From Treponema sp. (lineage in GTDB: Bacteria; Spirochaetota; Spirochaetia; Treponematales; Treponemataceae), in assembly GCA_017449285.1 (NCBI GenBank), contig JAFSJX010000098.1:1-64000 (forward strand): a stretch of 64,000 nucleotides of DNA. The letters are read 5' to 3'. Every line of letters starts with the position of its first letter. Positions within the stretch are counted from its first letter, which is position 1. A model generated the notes under the pieces. That model worked only from the letters and a program-made list of their open reading frames with translations, was not told where the DNA came from and ran no database searches. The translations under genes and the position numbers were made by a program. This document shows, in pieces, positions 1 through 9,592 of this stretch.

Positions 1-49
1 GACATTACAACAGCCTATACTTACACTTCCTTAGAATTACAGAAAGACA

Positions 50-463
50 ATGGAGACAAATGATTGTATGAAATCCCTAAAAGTTATTCTTCGCTGGCTT
101 CCCGCCGCTTTTATCTTCGCGTGCAGTTGGTATCTTTCTTCTCAGGAAAAAATTGAGTCGATGCCCGATTTTTGGAACGCGGACAAATTGGTTCACTGCG
201 TGTGTTTTGCGGGGCTTTCGTTTTGGGTGGCGTTTGGCGTATGGGTTAATCTTCCCGCAAAATGGAGAATTGCACTGCCGATTGCGATTGTGTCCGCGTA
301 CGGCATTGTGGACGAGATTCATCAGTATTTTACGCCGGGACGCAGCAGCTCGCCATTTGACTGGATGGCGGATACTTTGGGCGCGGTAATCGGAAGTGTT
401 GTGTTCTTCCATGTGTGCAAGTGGGTTTCGGCGCGGCGGGAAAAGAATATATCCGCTGAATAA
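50..463 (+). CDS. VanZ-like membrane protein
   Basis: This encodes a 137-aa protein of the VanZ-like family, small multi-pass membrane proteins of mostly unknown role (the founder gives low-level teicoplanin resistance). What is seen: hydrophobic segments near residues 13-28, 47-66, 72-86 and 108-122, and the family-typical DEIHQYF...GR.....DW.AD..G pattern around residues 88-112. The start is uncertain. The ATG at 50 has only a weak purine stretch upstream, and an in-frame ATG at 68 lies 12 nt after a GGAG. It stands alone on the plus strand and converges on the galactan locus. The family call is firm; the biochemical function is unknown. Confidence 0.8.
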   Translation: METNDCMKSLKVILRWLPAAFIFACSWYLSSQEKIESMPDFWNADKLVHCVCFAGLSFWVAFGVWVNLPAKWRIALPIAIVSAYGIVDEIHQYFTPGRSSSPFDWMADTLGAVIGSVVFFHVCKWVSARREKNISAE

Positions 464-491
464 AAAACGGCCGCCTGTGTGGGGCGACCGT
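462..491 (-). terminator. Rho-independent terminator of the galactan locus
   Basis: A 9-bp stem with one non-Watson-Crick pair (467-475 with 483-491) and a 7-nt loop is followed on the minus strand by a run of T. It lies between the convergent VanZ-like gene and the lipoprotein gene that ends at 529, so it most likely ends the minus-strand galactan locus. Confidence 0.7.
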
Positions 492-528
492 CTGTTCATG
501 TACGAAAGAGTTGCCTTATCGTAGCCAA

Positions 529-2298
529 TTAATTAGTAACTTCATACGTCACCTTTACAGTAAGCGTTGCATTTCCTGCGTAATCTCCGCCGATGCCAAA
601 GCCATTAGCAACAATATCTGCAATAGTAGTAGAAGAATCAATGCTGATGGTAAAAGCAGTTTCTTCACCGCTCGGCCAGGTAAAATTCTTTCCCCATGTA
701 CTGCCACCAACAGCAATATTGCCTGATGCCAATGTTCCTGCCAATGTAAGCGTTGCATCAATCTTTTTAACAGTCATATTGGCAAATTCGCTTTTATCAA
801 TAATTGTCGGATATGTCCATTCACTTGCAAGCGTAATGGCTTTATTCTCAACCAATGTTTTTTCCGCAGTTGCCGCTTCTGTCTCATTGTGCTTTGCTTC
901 GTCAAACGTACCGATATAATAGGCCTTTACAGTAACTGTTCCTTCTGTACCTGCAATACCAATGCCGTCAGACGCATAACTTGCAAGATTTGATTCTGCC
1001 ACAGCACCTGTAAAAGTATAGGTATCGCCATCTTTTGTTTTTGTTTCTAGTTTTGTCTCTCCAGCCCAAGCCGCTCCTGCGGTTAAGGTAACCCAGTTGC
1101 TTTGAGCCGCTACTCCTGTTACTTTAAATTTGAGTGCCGTAAACGTATAACCTTTTACATCTGCCTTTGTAAAAATCAATACAGGGTCACCAGTAAGCGT
1201 ATATTCTTTTGAGAACAATTCTTTGTATTCTTCTGCGGAATACGCGACCGTAACCGTTGTCGTTCCATTAGCAACAAATGCAAAATAGATTTTAGAGCAA
1301 TCGCCACCAAAGGTTGTGTCCGTAGATGTCAGACCAGTAATCTTGCTCGTTACATCGGTTTCGCCAGCATACGCAGTAATATTTGCGTTGTACCCCCAAC
1401 TAGATGCGTACTCTTTAGAAAGCGTTAAAGTTGCTGTATTTGATGTTACTGTAACTGTCTCGGTCTTTCCATCCGTGTCTTTCAAATCACTCTTAGAGAT
1501 GTCAGCAGAATAATACTGCACTTTTACACTTGTTATTCCTGATGACTCAGGGAAATTCAATGTAAGCGTCATAGTTTGTTCTACATATGCTGACACAGTA
1601 AATCCTGTAAAGCCTTCTGCGGTATATTTGAACCAGCCCGCGCCATAATTATCTGCCTTATCGCCAGCAGTTGAAGCCAGTTCGGTCTTGACTTCTGCTC
1701 CATTAGCGTCAGTAACGACAACCTTTATATTTTCAAAGAATTCATATCCTGCAAGGGCTTTCTTTAATTTTGCCTTCGCAGTTTTTTCGCCAGCAGTATA
1801 AATCGCATCTACGGTTTCAGTACTTGTACTCTTATGGCCATAGGTTACTTTGATACTCGCTGCCTTTGCTGCCACCGCATCGTTCAATGTCAGATTCAGC
1901 GTGTAATATGGCTGGACAACGTTAATCGTCAACTCAACGTCATATTTTGTTTCATCACCTGCTTCTACAGGATACAGTTTTAACTTAGCATTTGCATCCT
2001 CTGAAACACCGGTAATCTTGTATCCAGTAGCCGTTTCTTCCACTTTTAGCGACCCAGATGTTTCATCGGTGCTGATTTTCCATGTACCCGTTTTTTCCTT
2101 GACGGTGAGGGTAATTGATTCATCAACATTAACGCTCAGTGCAGAGGTATCTTCTTCAAAACTAATGGAATAATTTACCACCTCTGGAGTCGTATCACTA
2201 CCATCGTCATCATTAGAACATGACACGAATGAACATGCCAAACCTACCATCAAAAACAGCGAAATCAAAATTCCGCTCAACTTTTTCATAGTTTTCAT
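529..2298 (-). CDS. Large secreted lipoprotein of the galactan locus, function unknown
   Basis: A 589-aa exported lipoprotein: the N-terminus has two lysine pairs, a hydrophobic stretch and a lipobox ending SFVSC near residue 27, then an acidic DDD linker. The rest is Thr/Ala/Val-rich beta-sandwich sequence with repeated stretches of Ig-like or CBM-like character; I recognise no catalytic motif. A strong AGGAGG lies 6 nt before the ATG. It is the last gene of the galactan locus and has its own promoter (2363-2391), so it can be expressed apart from the galactanases. A surface adhesin or galactan-binding protein is a reasonable guess from context, but the sequence alone does not prove any ligand. 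Confidence 0.7.
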   Translation of the reverse strand: MKTMKKLSGILISLFLMVGLACSFVSCSNDDDGSDTTPEVVNYSISFEEDTSALSVNVDESITLTVKEKTGTWKISTDETSGSLKVEETATGYKITGVSEDANAKLKLYPVEAGDETKYDVELTINVVQPYYTLNLTLNDAVAAKAASIKVTYGHKSTSTETVDAIYTAGEKTAKAKLKKALAGYEFFENIKVVVTDANGAEVKTELASTAGDKADNYGAGWFKYTAEGFTGFTVSAYVEQTMTLTLNFPESSGITSVKVQYYSADISKSDLKDTDGKTETVTVTSNTATLTLSKEYASSWGYNANITAYAGETDVTSKITGLTSTDTTFGGDCSKIYFAFVANGTTTVTVAYSAEEYKELFSKEYTLTGDPVLIFTKADVKGYTFTALKFKVTGVAAQSNWVTLTAGAAWAGETKLETKTKDGDTYTFTGAVAESNLASYASDGIGIAGTEGTVTVKAYYIGTFDEAKHNETEAATAEKTLVENKAITLASEWTYPTIIDKSEFANMTVKKIDATLTLAGTLASGNIAVGGSTWGKNFTWPSGEETAFTISIDSSTTIADIVANGFGIGGDYAGNATLTVKVTYEVTN

Positions 2299-2362
2299 AA
2301 ATTCCTCCTACAGATTATGAATTCTACAATAATATGAATACACGCAATATGCCACACTATAG

Positions 2363-2391
2363 AGTATAACGCATTTTGCGCAAATTCCCAA
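2363..2391 (-). promoter_or_regulatory. Sigma70-type promoter for the 589-aa lipoprotein
   Basis: On the minus strand TTGGGA (2386-2391) and TATACT (2363-2368) are 17 nt apart. The spacer contains the palindrome TTTGCGCAAA, which matches half of the LacI-type operators at 16204-16250. Whether the repressor binds here is unknown. Confidence 0.6.
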
Positions 2392-3720
2392 TTATTTCAT
2401 GGCAAAAACATCTACACTTGGCAGAATTTTGCCGTTCACATCAAACAACGCCTGATTTTCCCATGCGCTGCTCATTTTTAGGCCTGTCTTTGGTTCTATG
2501 CCCAAATAACAGCCGCCCCAGTAGAATATTCCGGAACAATTTGTGCCAGCGGTTTCTGCCACATATTTCAGCACACCCGCTTGGTTTTCGACGCTGCCCA
2601 CAATCTTGCCGTCTTTCACCCCGCTGTAGCCAGAAAGAGATGCTGCACTGTTTGTTTCTTGCGTCGTATAAAACTGATTGTTTGTATTGTCCGTATAAGC
2701 ATTTATATCATACGAATACGAAATTTCTGCGATAATCGCTTTCTTTCCTTTTGCAACAATCTTGTCCATAAAGCCTGCAAGTTCTGAGTCCAATCCGTGA
2801 CTTGAATAGTACGGATAGTAAGAAATTGCCACAACATCGGGGTCAACATTAGTAACAAATCCGTTTATAAAACTGTTCAACGTGTTCCTGTTGTTCGTAC
2901 AGTGCAGGGCGACAAGAATAGAATCGTCTATGTCTTTTACGGCTTTTTTTGCGGCTTTTAAGATAGTATACTGCTGGTCAAAAGTCAACGTTGTTTCGAT
3001 TCCATCAGAACCTGTCGCACTCGTTGCGTTTGTCCTTGTGCGCGTAAAGATTCCGCCCTGCATCTCGTTTCCCAGTTGAACCATTTCGGGCAAACAGTTT
3101 TCTGCCTTCATCGCGTTCAGCACTTCGCTCGTATAATCGGCAACCGCTTTGGAAAGCCCTGTAATATCAATCGCAGAAGACTCCAATGCCGTGCCATTTG
3201 ATTCAACATATTTTTTCCATGCTTCTGGGATGTACTGCTTACCAGGGTCTGCCCAGTTGTCAGAATAATGAAAATCAAGGAAAATCTTTTGCCCCGCCGC
3301 TTTTGCCCGCTTTGCCATAGCGATGGTACGTTTTAGGTTATTGTAGCCATACGGTCCCCAACTGTCGTTCAAGGCAACAGTATAGTCATTCCAAATGCGG
3401 ATGCGAACCCAGTTTACGCCGTGATTTGCCAAAATCTTGAATACATCTTTTTCAGTATTGTCGCTGTCGTACCATTTTTGCCCTAATTCTTCCAATGCCT
3501 CTACTTCGCTTACGTCAACACCTCGCATAAAATCAGAGCCAACTTTGGAAGAATCTATGGGTGTAATCGAATACGAATTGTAATCCGTAAAGGATTTGCC
3601 TGTATTGCTTCCCGCTGTTACAGTCTCCGCAGAATATTCAGGCACATCGCAAGAAGAAAAAAGCAGAACTGAACAAATCGCTACGGCAGAAAAATATTTG
3701 AACACAGAAGTTTTTTTCAT
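2392..3720 (-). CDS. GH53 endo-beta-1,4-galactanase, lipoprotein
   Basis: A 442-aa endo-beta-1,4-galactanase of family GH53, which cleaves type I (arabino)galactan side chains of pectin. The signal peptide ends in a lipobox FSSC (Cys24), so it is probably surface-anchored. The catalytic domain starts with the FMRGVDVSEV motif near residue 64, as in GH53. The acid/base is Glu219 in QLGNEMQGG and the nucleophile is Glu332 in IAEISYSY. FHYSDNWADPGKQ (about 150-162) and the C-terminal WENQALFD are also GH53 signatures. A purine-rich AAGGGGGGAAG precedes the ATG. It lies 14 nt after the lipoprotein gene 3735-5291. It is one of two galactanases in the locus and has no CBM. Confidence 0.93.
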   Translation of the reverse strand: MKKTSVFKYFSAVAICSVLLFSSCDVPEYSAETVTAGSNTGKSFTDYNSYSITPIDSSKVGSDFMRGVDVSEVEALEELGQKWYDSDNTEKDVFKILANHGVNWVRIRIWNDYTVALNDSWGPYGYNNLKRTIAMAKRAKAAGQKIFLDFHYSDNWADPGKQYIPEAWKKYVESNGTALESSAIDITGLSKAVADYTSEVLNAMKAENCLPEMVQLGNEMQGGIFTRTRTNATSATGSDGIETTLTFDQQYTILKAAKKAVKDIDDSILVALHCTNNRNTLNSFINGFVTNVDPDVVAISYYPYYSSHGLDSELAGFMDKIVAKGKKAIIAEISYSYDINAYTDNTNNQFYTTQETNSAASLSGYSGVKDGKIVGSVENQAGVLKYVAETAGTNCSGIFYWGGCYLGIEPKTGLKMSSAWENQALFDVNGKILPSVDVFAMK

Positions 3721-3734
3721 TTTTTCTTCCCCCC

Positions 3735-5291
3735 TTAATTTGAACTCGGAATTGTATATGAAATTCCGTTTGTAAAATTGTATTTTACATCCAAATGGTC
3801 GCTGTCATTGTAAGTGACCGCGCTGCTCGGACAAGCATCGACCACGGCATATCCTTCATCCCAACCAAGACTTGCCGCAACAATAATGTTCACGGTGTCG
3901 CCCACGGAAAGCCCTGTTGTTGCATTAAGCGGAATCGCATATTCAAGGAATGAGCCTATCGTTGACTGTGTCCATCCAAAAGGAGCGCACTTTATTGATG
4001 AGGTTATGTCCGTATTGGAAGTTACATACGCATACGCCGAACAATATCCTGTTCCGTCATCATTCTTACCCGGCTGATGCGCGATGTACACATTGGGCTG
4101 TATCGTTTTTCTTGCCACCGATGTATATGATTCTTTGTCTGCCGCATGAACTGTAGCTTTTGCGCCATCTGCACCAGTCACCTTTCCGTTAGAAACTTGG
4201 ATGACCAGCGGATTGTTCCATGTCAGTGCCAAAGTTCCGCTTACGCCAATGTACAAATATTCGTTGTCGCTTGTAATGGCAATTTCGCGCAAATCGGTCT
4301 GCGTAGAAACATCGTAGCCTAAGCCGGCAAATGCATTTTGGTCTTCTGAATCATCGGTAATAATCGTTGCGCCTTTGTTTGCGGCAAAATTTGCGTCTTT
4401 CTTTCCGTCAATAACGATTTTATACTTTGAGAATGAGAGCGTTATATCCTGCGAAACGCTGTGCCCGCATCCCGCGGGAAGAATTCCTTTTAGCGTTACA
4501 AGGACTTTTGTTCCGTCAGCAGGAATCGTACTTGTTTTTGGCACGAACGTAATCGTATTTCCTGCCGCGCTTACCGTAAATACATACGAAGACTGTGTTT
4601 CCCCTTCTCCTGCGGTAGAAACCTTTGCCGTTACCTCGTGCGTACCATTCTCAAAGGAAACGGCACCATTCAGACCTAATTCGATTTTTGATGTCGTGGA
4701 ATATCCCTGAATAGAAAAATCGACCGTTGTTTCGTTGAGCAATGGCTTTATTGCGATTCCTTTTGCCTCAAACGGAGTAATCGCCCTGCCACTTTGACTT
4801 CCCTCGGCACAAACAAATCCGCTTGCCTTTACGTTCATCACGGCTGTTCCACTGGGAATGGTTACAGTATTAAAATATTTCAGAACATCACTCATATCAA
4901 TTCTGTAGCCCGTGTAATCGCTCGTAAATGACCCGCTTATCGAAGAGAATGTTTTTGTCGCATCGTTGCCATCCGCATCCGTGTACATAAGTTCGATGCT
5001 GCCAGCAAGTCCATTCAGAGCAATCTTTTTGCCAAACGTAAGCAAAAAACTCTGCGGATAGTAGTCATCGCCAAGTTTTATTGCAGAAGTGGACATATCG
5101 CTTGTGGCAAGTCCGTTGTAGTACCACTCCTTTACCGATGACGCATAGGTTGCGATTCCCGAATCTTCTTTTACTTTTTGTGTTTGTTCGCTGCTCAACG
5201 AGTCTTGCAATGCCTCGCAGGAAGTTGCCCCACAAAGGAGCGCAAGAGTTCCAAAAGCAGTAAACAGTATCTGTGCAATTGTTCTTTTCAT
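3735..5291 (-). CDS. Secreted lipoprotein with C-terminal carbohydrate-binding-like domain
   Basis: A 518-aa exported protein: the signal segment ends near residue 25 with a lipobox-like region (GATSC). The middle is a run of beta-rich, Ig-like sequence. The last 220 residues start with KIVIDGKKDANF and contain LREIAITSDNEYLYIGVSG, a pattern seen in CBM9/DOMON-like and glucodextranase-type sugar-binding sandwiches. No catalytic motif was recognised. GAGGAG lies ahead of the ATG. It sits between a small binding lipoprotein and a GH53 gene, with 14-nt gaps on both sides (the upstream gap counted to 5305), so it is co-transcribed. A galactan or galacto-oligosaccharide binding role is inferred from context only. 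Confidence 0.65.
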   Translation of the reverse strand: MKRTIAQILFTAFGTLALLCGATSCEALQDSLSSEQTQKVKEDSGIATYASSVKEWYYNGLATSDMSTSAIKLGDDYYPQSFLLTFGKKIALNGLAGSIELMYTDADGNDATKTFSSISGSFTSDYTGYRIDMSDVLKYFNTVTIPSGTAVMNVKASGFVCAEGSQSGRAITPFEAKGIAIKPLLNETTVDFSIQGYSTTSKIELGLNGAVSFENGTHEVTAKVSTAGEGETQSSYVFTVSAAGNTITFVPKTSTIPADGTKVLVTLKGILPAGCGHSVSQDITLSFSKYKIVIDGKKDANFAANKGATIITDDSEDQNAFAGLGYDVSTQTDLREIAITSDNEYLYIGVSGTLALTWNNPLVIQVSNGKVTGADGAKATVHAADKESYTSVARKTIQPNVYIAHQPGKNDDGTGYCSAYAYVTSNTDITSSIKCAPFGWTQSTIGSFLEYAIPLNATTGLSVGDTVNIIVAASLGWDEGYAVVDACPSSAVTYNDSDHLDVKYNFTNGISYTIPSSN

Positions 5292-5304
5292 GTTCGTCTC
5301 CTCG

Positions 5305-5766
5305 TTACTTTACTGTCGGTACAACTTTAGCGGTGTTAGTGCCATCAATAATAAGGGTCAATTCTCCGGCATTCAAATCCAGACCATCAATATAAAAATT
5401 CCAGTACGGAGTTCCCGCGCTGTTTTCATCAATGGCGTTGCCTTTTACGGCGGGATACCATGCGCGTAACCAAGACTTTGGCTTTACTATCGAAAACTTA
5501 ATGTTTGCGTCTTTGATAGTTATGGCACTTGATGTTCCTTCGCCAGATTTTATGGTAATCGCTGTCGTTTCATTATCCCAACTGTTAAAATTACCGGGTA
5601 ACGTGTATTCTCCATCTTCAATAGCCGCGAAATTGGTAAAGACAAACGTCACTTTTGCCGCCTGCTGATTATGCAGTCCGTTTATATCGGCGCAAGAGGT
5701 CAAAGTCAGTACAAGGGCACATAGGGCGGTAAAAATCAGTCCTTTTATAAAAATTGTTCGTTTCAT
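5305..5766 (-). CDS. Small lipoprotein with CBM48/CBM20-like fold
   Basis: A 153-aa lipoprotein. The start is taken at 5766 because AAGGAGG lies just before that ATG, rather than at the longer in-frame start at 5793, which would overlap the porin gene. The lipobox is LTSC near residue 25. The mature part carries TLPGNFNSWDN, which resembles the glycogen/starch-binding GxFNxWD motif of CBM48/CBM20 domains, and a later aromatic stretch (WLRAWYP, YWNFYIDG). In a galactan locus this is more likely a galactan-directed binding protein than a starch binder; the ligand is inference. Confidence 0.6.
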   Translation of the reverse strand: MKRTIFIKGLIFTALCALVLTLTSCADINGLHNQQAAKVTFVFTNFAAIEDGEYTLPGNFNSWDNETTAITIKSGEGTSSAITIKDANIKFSIVKPKSWLRAWYPAVKGNAIDENSAGTPYWNFYIDGLDLNAGELTLIIDGTNTAKVVPTVK

Positions 5767-5777
5767 GCTCTGCCTCC

Positions 5778-7613
5778 TTACTGAATGTCCCAAATCAGGC
5801 CCATGCGGACATAACTTGACGTGTTTTTGTCGCTTGCGCTGTCCGTCAGCTGATTCAACAGATACGTGCGGTGCAAGGGTTTTTTGTAGATGTGGTCGGC
5901 ACGGTATACGCTGAAATTATCGTCCTCATACGGATCCATGCCATAGACAAAGTGCATCCAGAATTTCGGGTGACCCGGAAGCGGCGTTTTGTTGAAAGCA
6001 AATCCAAGCGCAAGTCCATAGGGTTGCTGCTTGTCCTCTTTGTCTACCCAGTAGCGATAGAGCGCACCTCCGTTGATGTTGAAGTTGTCCGTGATGTTTG
6101 CACCGAGCATAAGACTGTGGTACATTTCGCCAAGGTCGTAGCTGTCGGTTGTGCTTGCTTCCATTTCCCATTTTGCGTTGGCTTTAACCGCATAGTCAAA
6201 GGTGAGTTTTTTAAGGTAGGTCGCCACATCGCCGAATCGCAACTCAATGCCCGCTTCCTTAAATGTAGTTTCCAGCGATTTGTCGGTCTTTGATGCCTCG
6301 GCGATTTTGTCGAAGGTCACTACGCCGTACAAGCCGATTGCAATATCTTTGTCCGTTACCGCGCTCAAATCAATGTCCGCATACGGCTGCGTTCGGAATG
6401 AAATGAAGTCTTTATACTGGCTATGCTTGCTCGGACTCTCTTCGTCGTTCAGCACAATGCTGATTCCTTGATCAAGCCCGAAACTGAACACGTCTTTTGG
6501 AGAAACCGACACATCAATCTGCGTAGTCGCTTTGTTTGCGTTGATGTTGTCATAGGGCTGTCCGTCAGCACCCCACACAGAATGAACATTCTTTGCGGCA
6601 TAACTTTCCATCACGCTTGCCGACCATTTTTCCGCCTTCCAACCGATTCTTCCGGCAATGGCAACCGCATCACTGTTCAAATCAATGTCCGTGCCGAAAG
6701 TTCCAATGCCATGCACCTCAAGTTTAAGCGGCTCAATTGGAGCAATGGCAAGATACGCGCTCATCGCACTTTTGTTTGCCTCATTATAGCGGAACAGTTC
6801 GCTTGCCGTGGTATAACTTCCGAATGTGAGCGCACCTTCTACAAGCGGATTGCGTTCGTCTTCGCCATATTTTACATCAAGCAAATCATATAGACCATAC
6901 GTACCGTGCATTCTGCTGAATGCGGCGGTTGCATCTATAGTCACATTGCCCTGTCTGCGCACATCTTTTCCTAGCCTCAATTCCGTAAAGCCTTTTCCTA
7001 CATCGTTCCAGCGGTCGATTACGTGGTAGATTCCTTTCCAGTCAAGCATTCCGTTTGCCTTCAGGTTTCCGTAGCCGAATTTTGCCTCTATCCACGGTGT
7101 AATAATCGTAAAGCCCATTTTGTTGAACGCACCGATTGCATTATCATTCATTCCAGAAACAAAACTGAACGGCATGGAAGCCAATGTTTGCAAACCATCA
7201 CCCCAAGTAACATTGGGAACATTGTCCGCGTAACTGTTCGCTTGATACAAGGTCTTGTCGAATTTCCACGCAGAAATTTCCGTATCAAGATGAAATTTTG
7301 GTGTGATGTCACCCCAGAACCACCAGTTTGCCTCGCTGATAAGGTGCGAATTGTCGAATTCGTAGCCTTTCTTTTCGCCAGTCGCAATGTCGCGGATAAG
7401 CGATTTGTTGCTGCTGGTCAGTTTAATATAGAGGCCCTGCTTTACGTTGCTCATCGGACCTGCTGCTACAGCGGCGGGAGCGGCAATCACTGCCTTTGAA
7501 AAATCTTCGTCCAGCGGAACTACAAAGCCGTCATCTGCTTCCTGTGCAAATGTGCTTGCGGCAAGTGCAAGGGAGAGCAACAGGGCGGTCGTTTTTTTCA
7601 TTCTTTTTTTCAT
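5778..7613 (-). CDS. Outer-membrane beta-barrel protein (porin-like) of the galactan locus
   Basis: A 611-aa protein with a Sec signal peptide ending ASTFA (no lipobox). The mature sequence is a long series of short amphipathic strands rich in aromatic, Gly and charged residues, for example LYIKLTSSN, FHLDTEISAW and GLALGFAFN, and ends with SYVRMGLIWDIQ. This is typical of treponemal outer-membrane barrels. AAAGGTGG and an overlap with the stop of the upstream GH53 gene (TAATATG) show tight coupling. The likely role is passage of galacto-oligosaccharides through the outer membrane, as no SusC-like transporter is present. The barrel is a strong inference from pattern; substrate choice comes from context. 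Confidence 0.75.
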   Translation of the reverse strand: MKKRMKKTTALLLSLALAASTFAQEADDGFVVPLDEDFSKAVIAAPAAVAAGPMSNVKQGLYIKLTSSNKSLIRDIATGEKKGYEFDNSHLISEANWWFWGDITPKFHLDTEISAWKFDKTLYQANSYADNVPNVTWGDGLQTLASMPFSFVSGMNDNAIGAFNKMGFTIITPWIEAKFGYGNLKANGMLDWKGIYHVIDRWNDVGKGFTELRLGKDVRRQGNVTIDATAAFSRMHGTYGLYDLLDVKYGEDERNPLVEGALTFGSYTTASELFRYNEANKSAMSAYLAIAPIEPLKLEVHGIGTFGTDIDLNSDAVAIAGRIGWKAEKWSASVMESYAAKNVHSVWGADGQPYDNINANKATTQIDVSVSPKDVFSFGLDQGISIVLNDEESPSKHSQYKDFISFRTQPYADIDLSAVTDKDIAIGLYGVVTFDKIAEASKTDKSLETTFKEAGIELRFGDVATYLKKLTFDYAVKANAKWEMEASTTDSYDLGEMYHSLMLGANITDNFNINGGALYRYWVDKEDKQQPYGLALGFAFNKTPLPGHPKFWMHFVYGMDPYEDDNFSVYRADHIYKKPLHRTYLLNQLTDSASDKNTSSYVRMGLIWDIQ

Positions 7614-7614
7614 A

Positions 7615-9582
7615 TTAGTCCACCTTTATAAACTCAATGTCGTCAAAGTTGCCCCAACAATCGGGTACGGTATCAAGGAAGATACCGATTGTCGCTTTTC
7701 CGTCCGTTACGGGAACTTTGATTTTGTACTGATGCCAATCCTGCCAGCCCGTGTTGGTGATTTTGCTAGTCACTTGTTTTTTCGTGCCGTCAAAATTTGC
7801 CGCGAACAGACGGATGTTGTTCTCGCCGCCGCCGCCCATTGCCCAGACGCTCAGCTCGTAGGTGCCGTTGGGAATATCCTTGAACTCCTGTGACAAAATT
7901 GACTTGAAGCCAGAACCGAGCCAGTATTTGTATGTCCATTTTCCAATGTGTGCGTTGCTTTTGTTGTTTTCCATAAAGCAGGCGGCTCCAGGGCCGTTCA
8001 GTTTCCACTTGCCCATTTTTCCGCTTTCAAATGACGGGTCGGCAATGAGGTTCTGGCGGTCGGTGACAATAACGTGTATCGTCGGCTTAAAGGAAGAACC
8101 CGCAATCGTTCCGCCCAGTGCAACCGTGCCATTCTTTTCGTCTGCCCAGTTGTGTGCTTCCCATTTTACGTCTACCAAACCTTCACTGTCGTTGGTAAAA
8201 ATCACTTTGATTTTTGCGGGAAGAACGGGCGTTGTGCCAGGCTTCGTGGTAATTTTTACGTCTTCTGCGACGGCGTAGGGAACGAAATTGCTTCCCAGTT
8301 TTGCCGAGCCACCCCATACATTTTCCACTTCGCCTTTTCCGCCGACAAGATTCCACACAGCAAGCGAGGGGAGTGCCTTTCCGTTAAAATCAAACATCGC
8401 TTGATTTTCCCAAGTGTTGCCTTCGGTCGCGGAAAGGTCTGCGCCGTGAGCCAGAATCGAATCTGCTTCCCAGTAGAATACGCCGCAACCACCTTTGACG
8501 CTTGCCACCGCAGCAATCACATCACGAACTGCCGTCGCTTGTCCTTGTACGCTTGGAACATAGCCATGCGCCTCGTCACTGTACACCATGAACACGTTGC
8601 CCTGGTCATCGCCATCCTCTTCGGTAAAGGCATAAGCGGTTTCCATGACTGCCATCGGCTTTCCGTAGCGTTTGCTAATCATCTCCAAGTTTGCCTTTAA
8701 ATCCGCGATTGAACCGTGCCAGTACGGATAGAATGAAAGGCCGATGATGTCGTAGTCAACTTTTGCCTTTTTGACTTCATCAAAAATCCATTTGTACAGT
8801 TCCTGTCTGCCGCCGTCCGCAAGGTGAATGATGATTTTGATATTTTTTCCATTCTGTGCGGTGCGGACACCATTTGAAGCGCGGGTCAGCAATTTCATAA
8901 ATTCTTTCATGCCACCGATTTTGATGTCAGGATTGTCCGTCCAAATCTGTCCGATTGGCCACATAAATCCGCTGTTCAATTCGTTACCGATTTGCACGGC
9001 ATCGGGGGCAGCATTTTCTGCGGTAAAGCGGTCGATTGTCTCGCGAGTAAATTTTTCCACTTCGGCTTCCAATTGCGCGGGTGTTAGATTTTTCCAGTCC
9101 TGCGGCATATACTGCTTTCCGGGGTCTGCCCAAAAATCGCTGTAATGAAAATCCAGCATAAATTTCAGCCCCGCAGCCTTGATGCGTTTTGCAATGCGCA
9201 GGTCGGTTTCAAAGTCATTGTTGCCGCCGCCCATTTTGTCGCCTTTTTTTGCAATGATTTTGCCGTTCGCATCTTTTTGGTCTTCTGCATACACCGGCTT
9301 GTTCCACAGGCGGATGCGAATCCAGTTTACGCCGTTATCTTTAAGAATCTGAAAGATGTCCTGCTCCTGCCCTTGTGCGTTGTAGAATTTTCCGCCTGAG
9401 TGTTCAATCTGGTCAATCATACTGATGTCAACACCGCGCATAAAATCATCGGTCAGACCATCGACTTTTTCCACGAAGATTTTCTGTGATGCGGCTTCAC
9501 TGGCTTTTCCTGACGCAGCGAACAAGGGAGTGAATAAAGCACATGCCGCAATTGCAAACAGCACTTTTTTCATACCAACCAT
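7615..9582 (-). CDS. GH53 endo-beta-1,4-galactanase with C-terminal CBM61-like domain
   Basis: A 655-aa secreted galactanase. The signal peptide ends near LFAASG without a lipid Cys, so the enzyme is periplasmic or released. The GH53 domain spans about 45-405: FMRGVDISMI, FHYSDFWADPGKQ, acid/base Glu201 in VQIGNELNSG, nucleophile Glu314 in AVMETAYAF. A linker domain follows, then residues about 505-655 form a jelly roll starting IADPSFESGKMGKW, matching the CBM61 galactan-binding domains known on Thermotoga GH53 enzymes. The start at 9582 is chosen because AGGAGG lies 6-7 nt upstream of it; the ATG at 9573 is too far away. It follows the GH35 gene by 10 nt. Confidence 0.92.
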   Translation of the reverse strand: MVGMKKVLFAIAACALFTPLFAASGKASEAASQKIFVEKVDGLTDDFMRGVDISMIDQIEHSGGKFYNAQGQEQDIFQILKDNGVNWIRIRLWNKPVYAEDQKDANGKIIAKKGDKMGGGNNDFETDLRIAKRIKAAGLKFMLDFHYSDFWADPGKQYMPQDWKNLTPAQLEAEVEKFTRETIDRFTAENAAPDAVQIGNELNSGFMWPIGQIWTDNPDIKIGGMKEFMKLLTRASNGVRTAQNGKNIKIIIHLADGGRQELYKWIFDEVKKAKVDYDIIGLSFYPYWHGSIADLKANLEMISKRYGKPMAVMETAYAFTEEDGDDQGNVFMVYSDEAHGYVPSVQGQATAVRDVIAAVASVKGGCGVFYWEADSILAHGADLSATEGNTWENQAMFDFNGKALPSLAVWNLVGGKGEVENVWGGSAKLGSNFVPYAVAEDVKITTKPGTTPVLPAKIKVIFTNDSEGLVDVKWEAHNWADEKNGTVALGGTIAGSSFKPTIHVIVTDRQNLIADPSFESGKMGKWKLNGPGAACFMENNKSNAHIGKWTYKYWLGSGFKSILSQEFKDIPNGTYELSVWAMGGGGENNIRLFAANFDGTKKQVTSKITNTGWQDWHQYKIKVPVTDGKATIGIFLDTVPDCWGNFDDIEFIKVD

Positions 9583-9592
9583 TTTTTACCTC

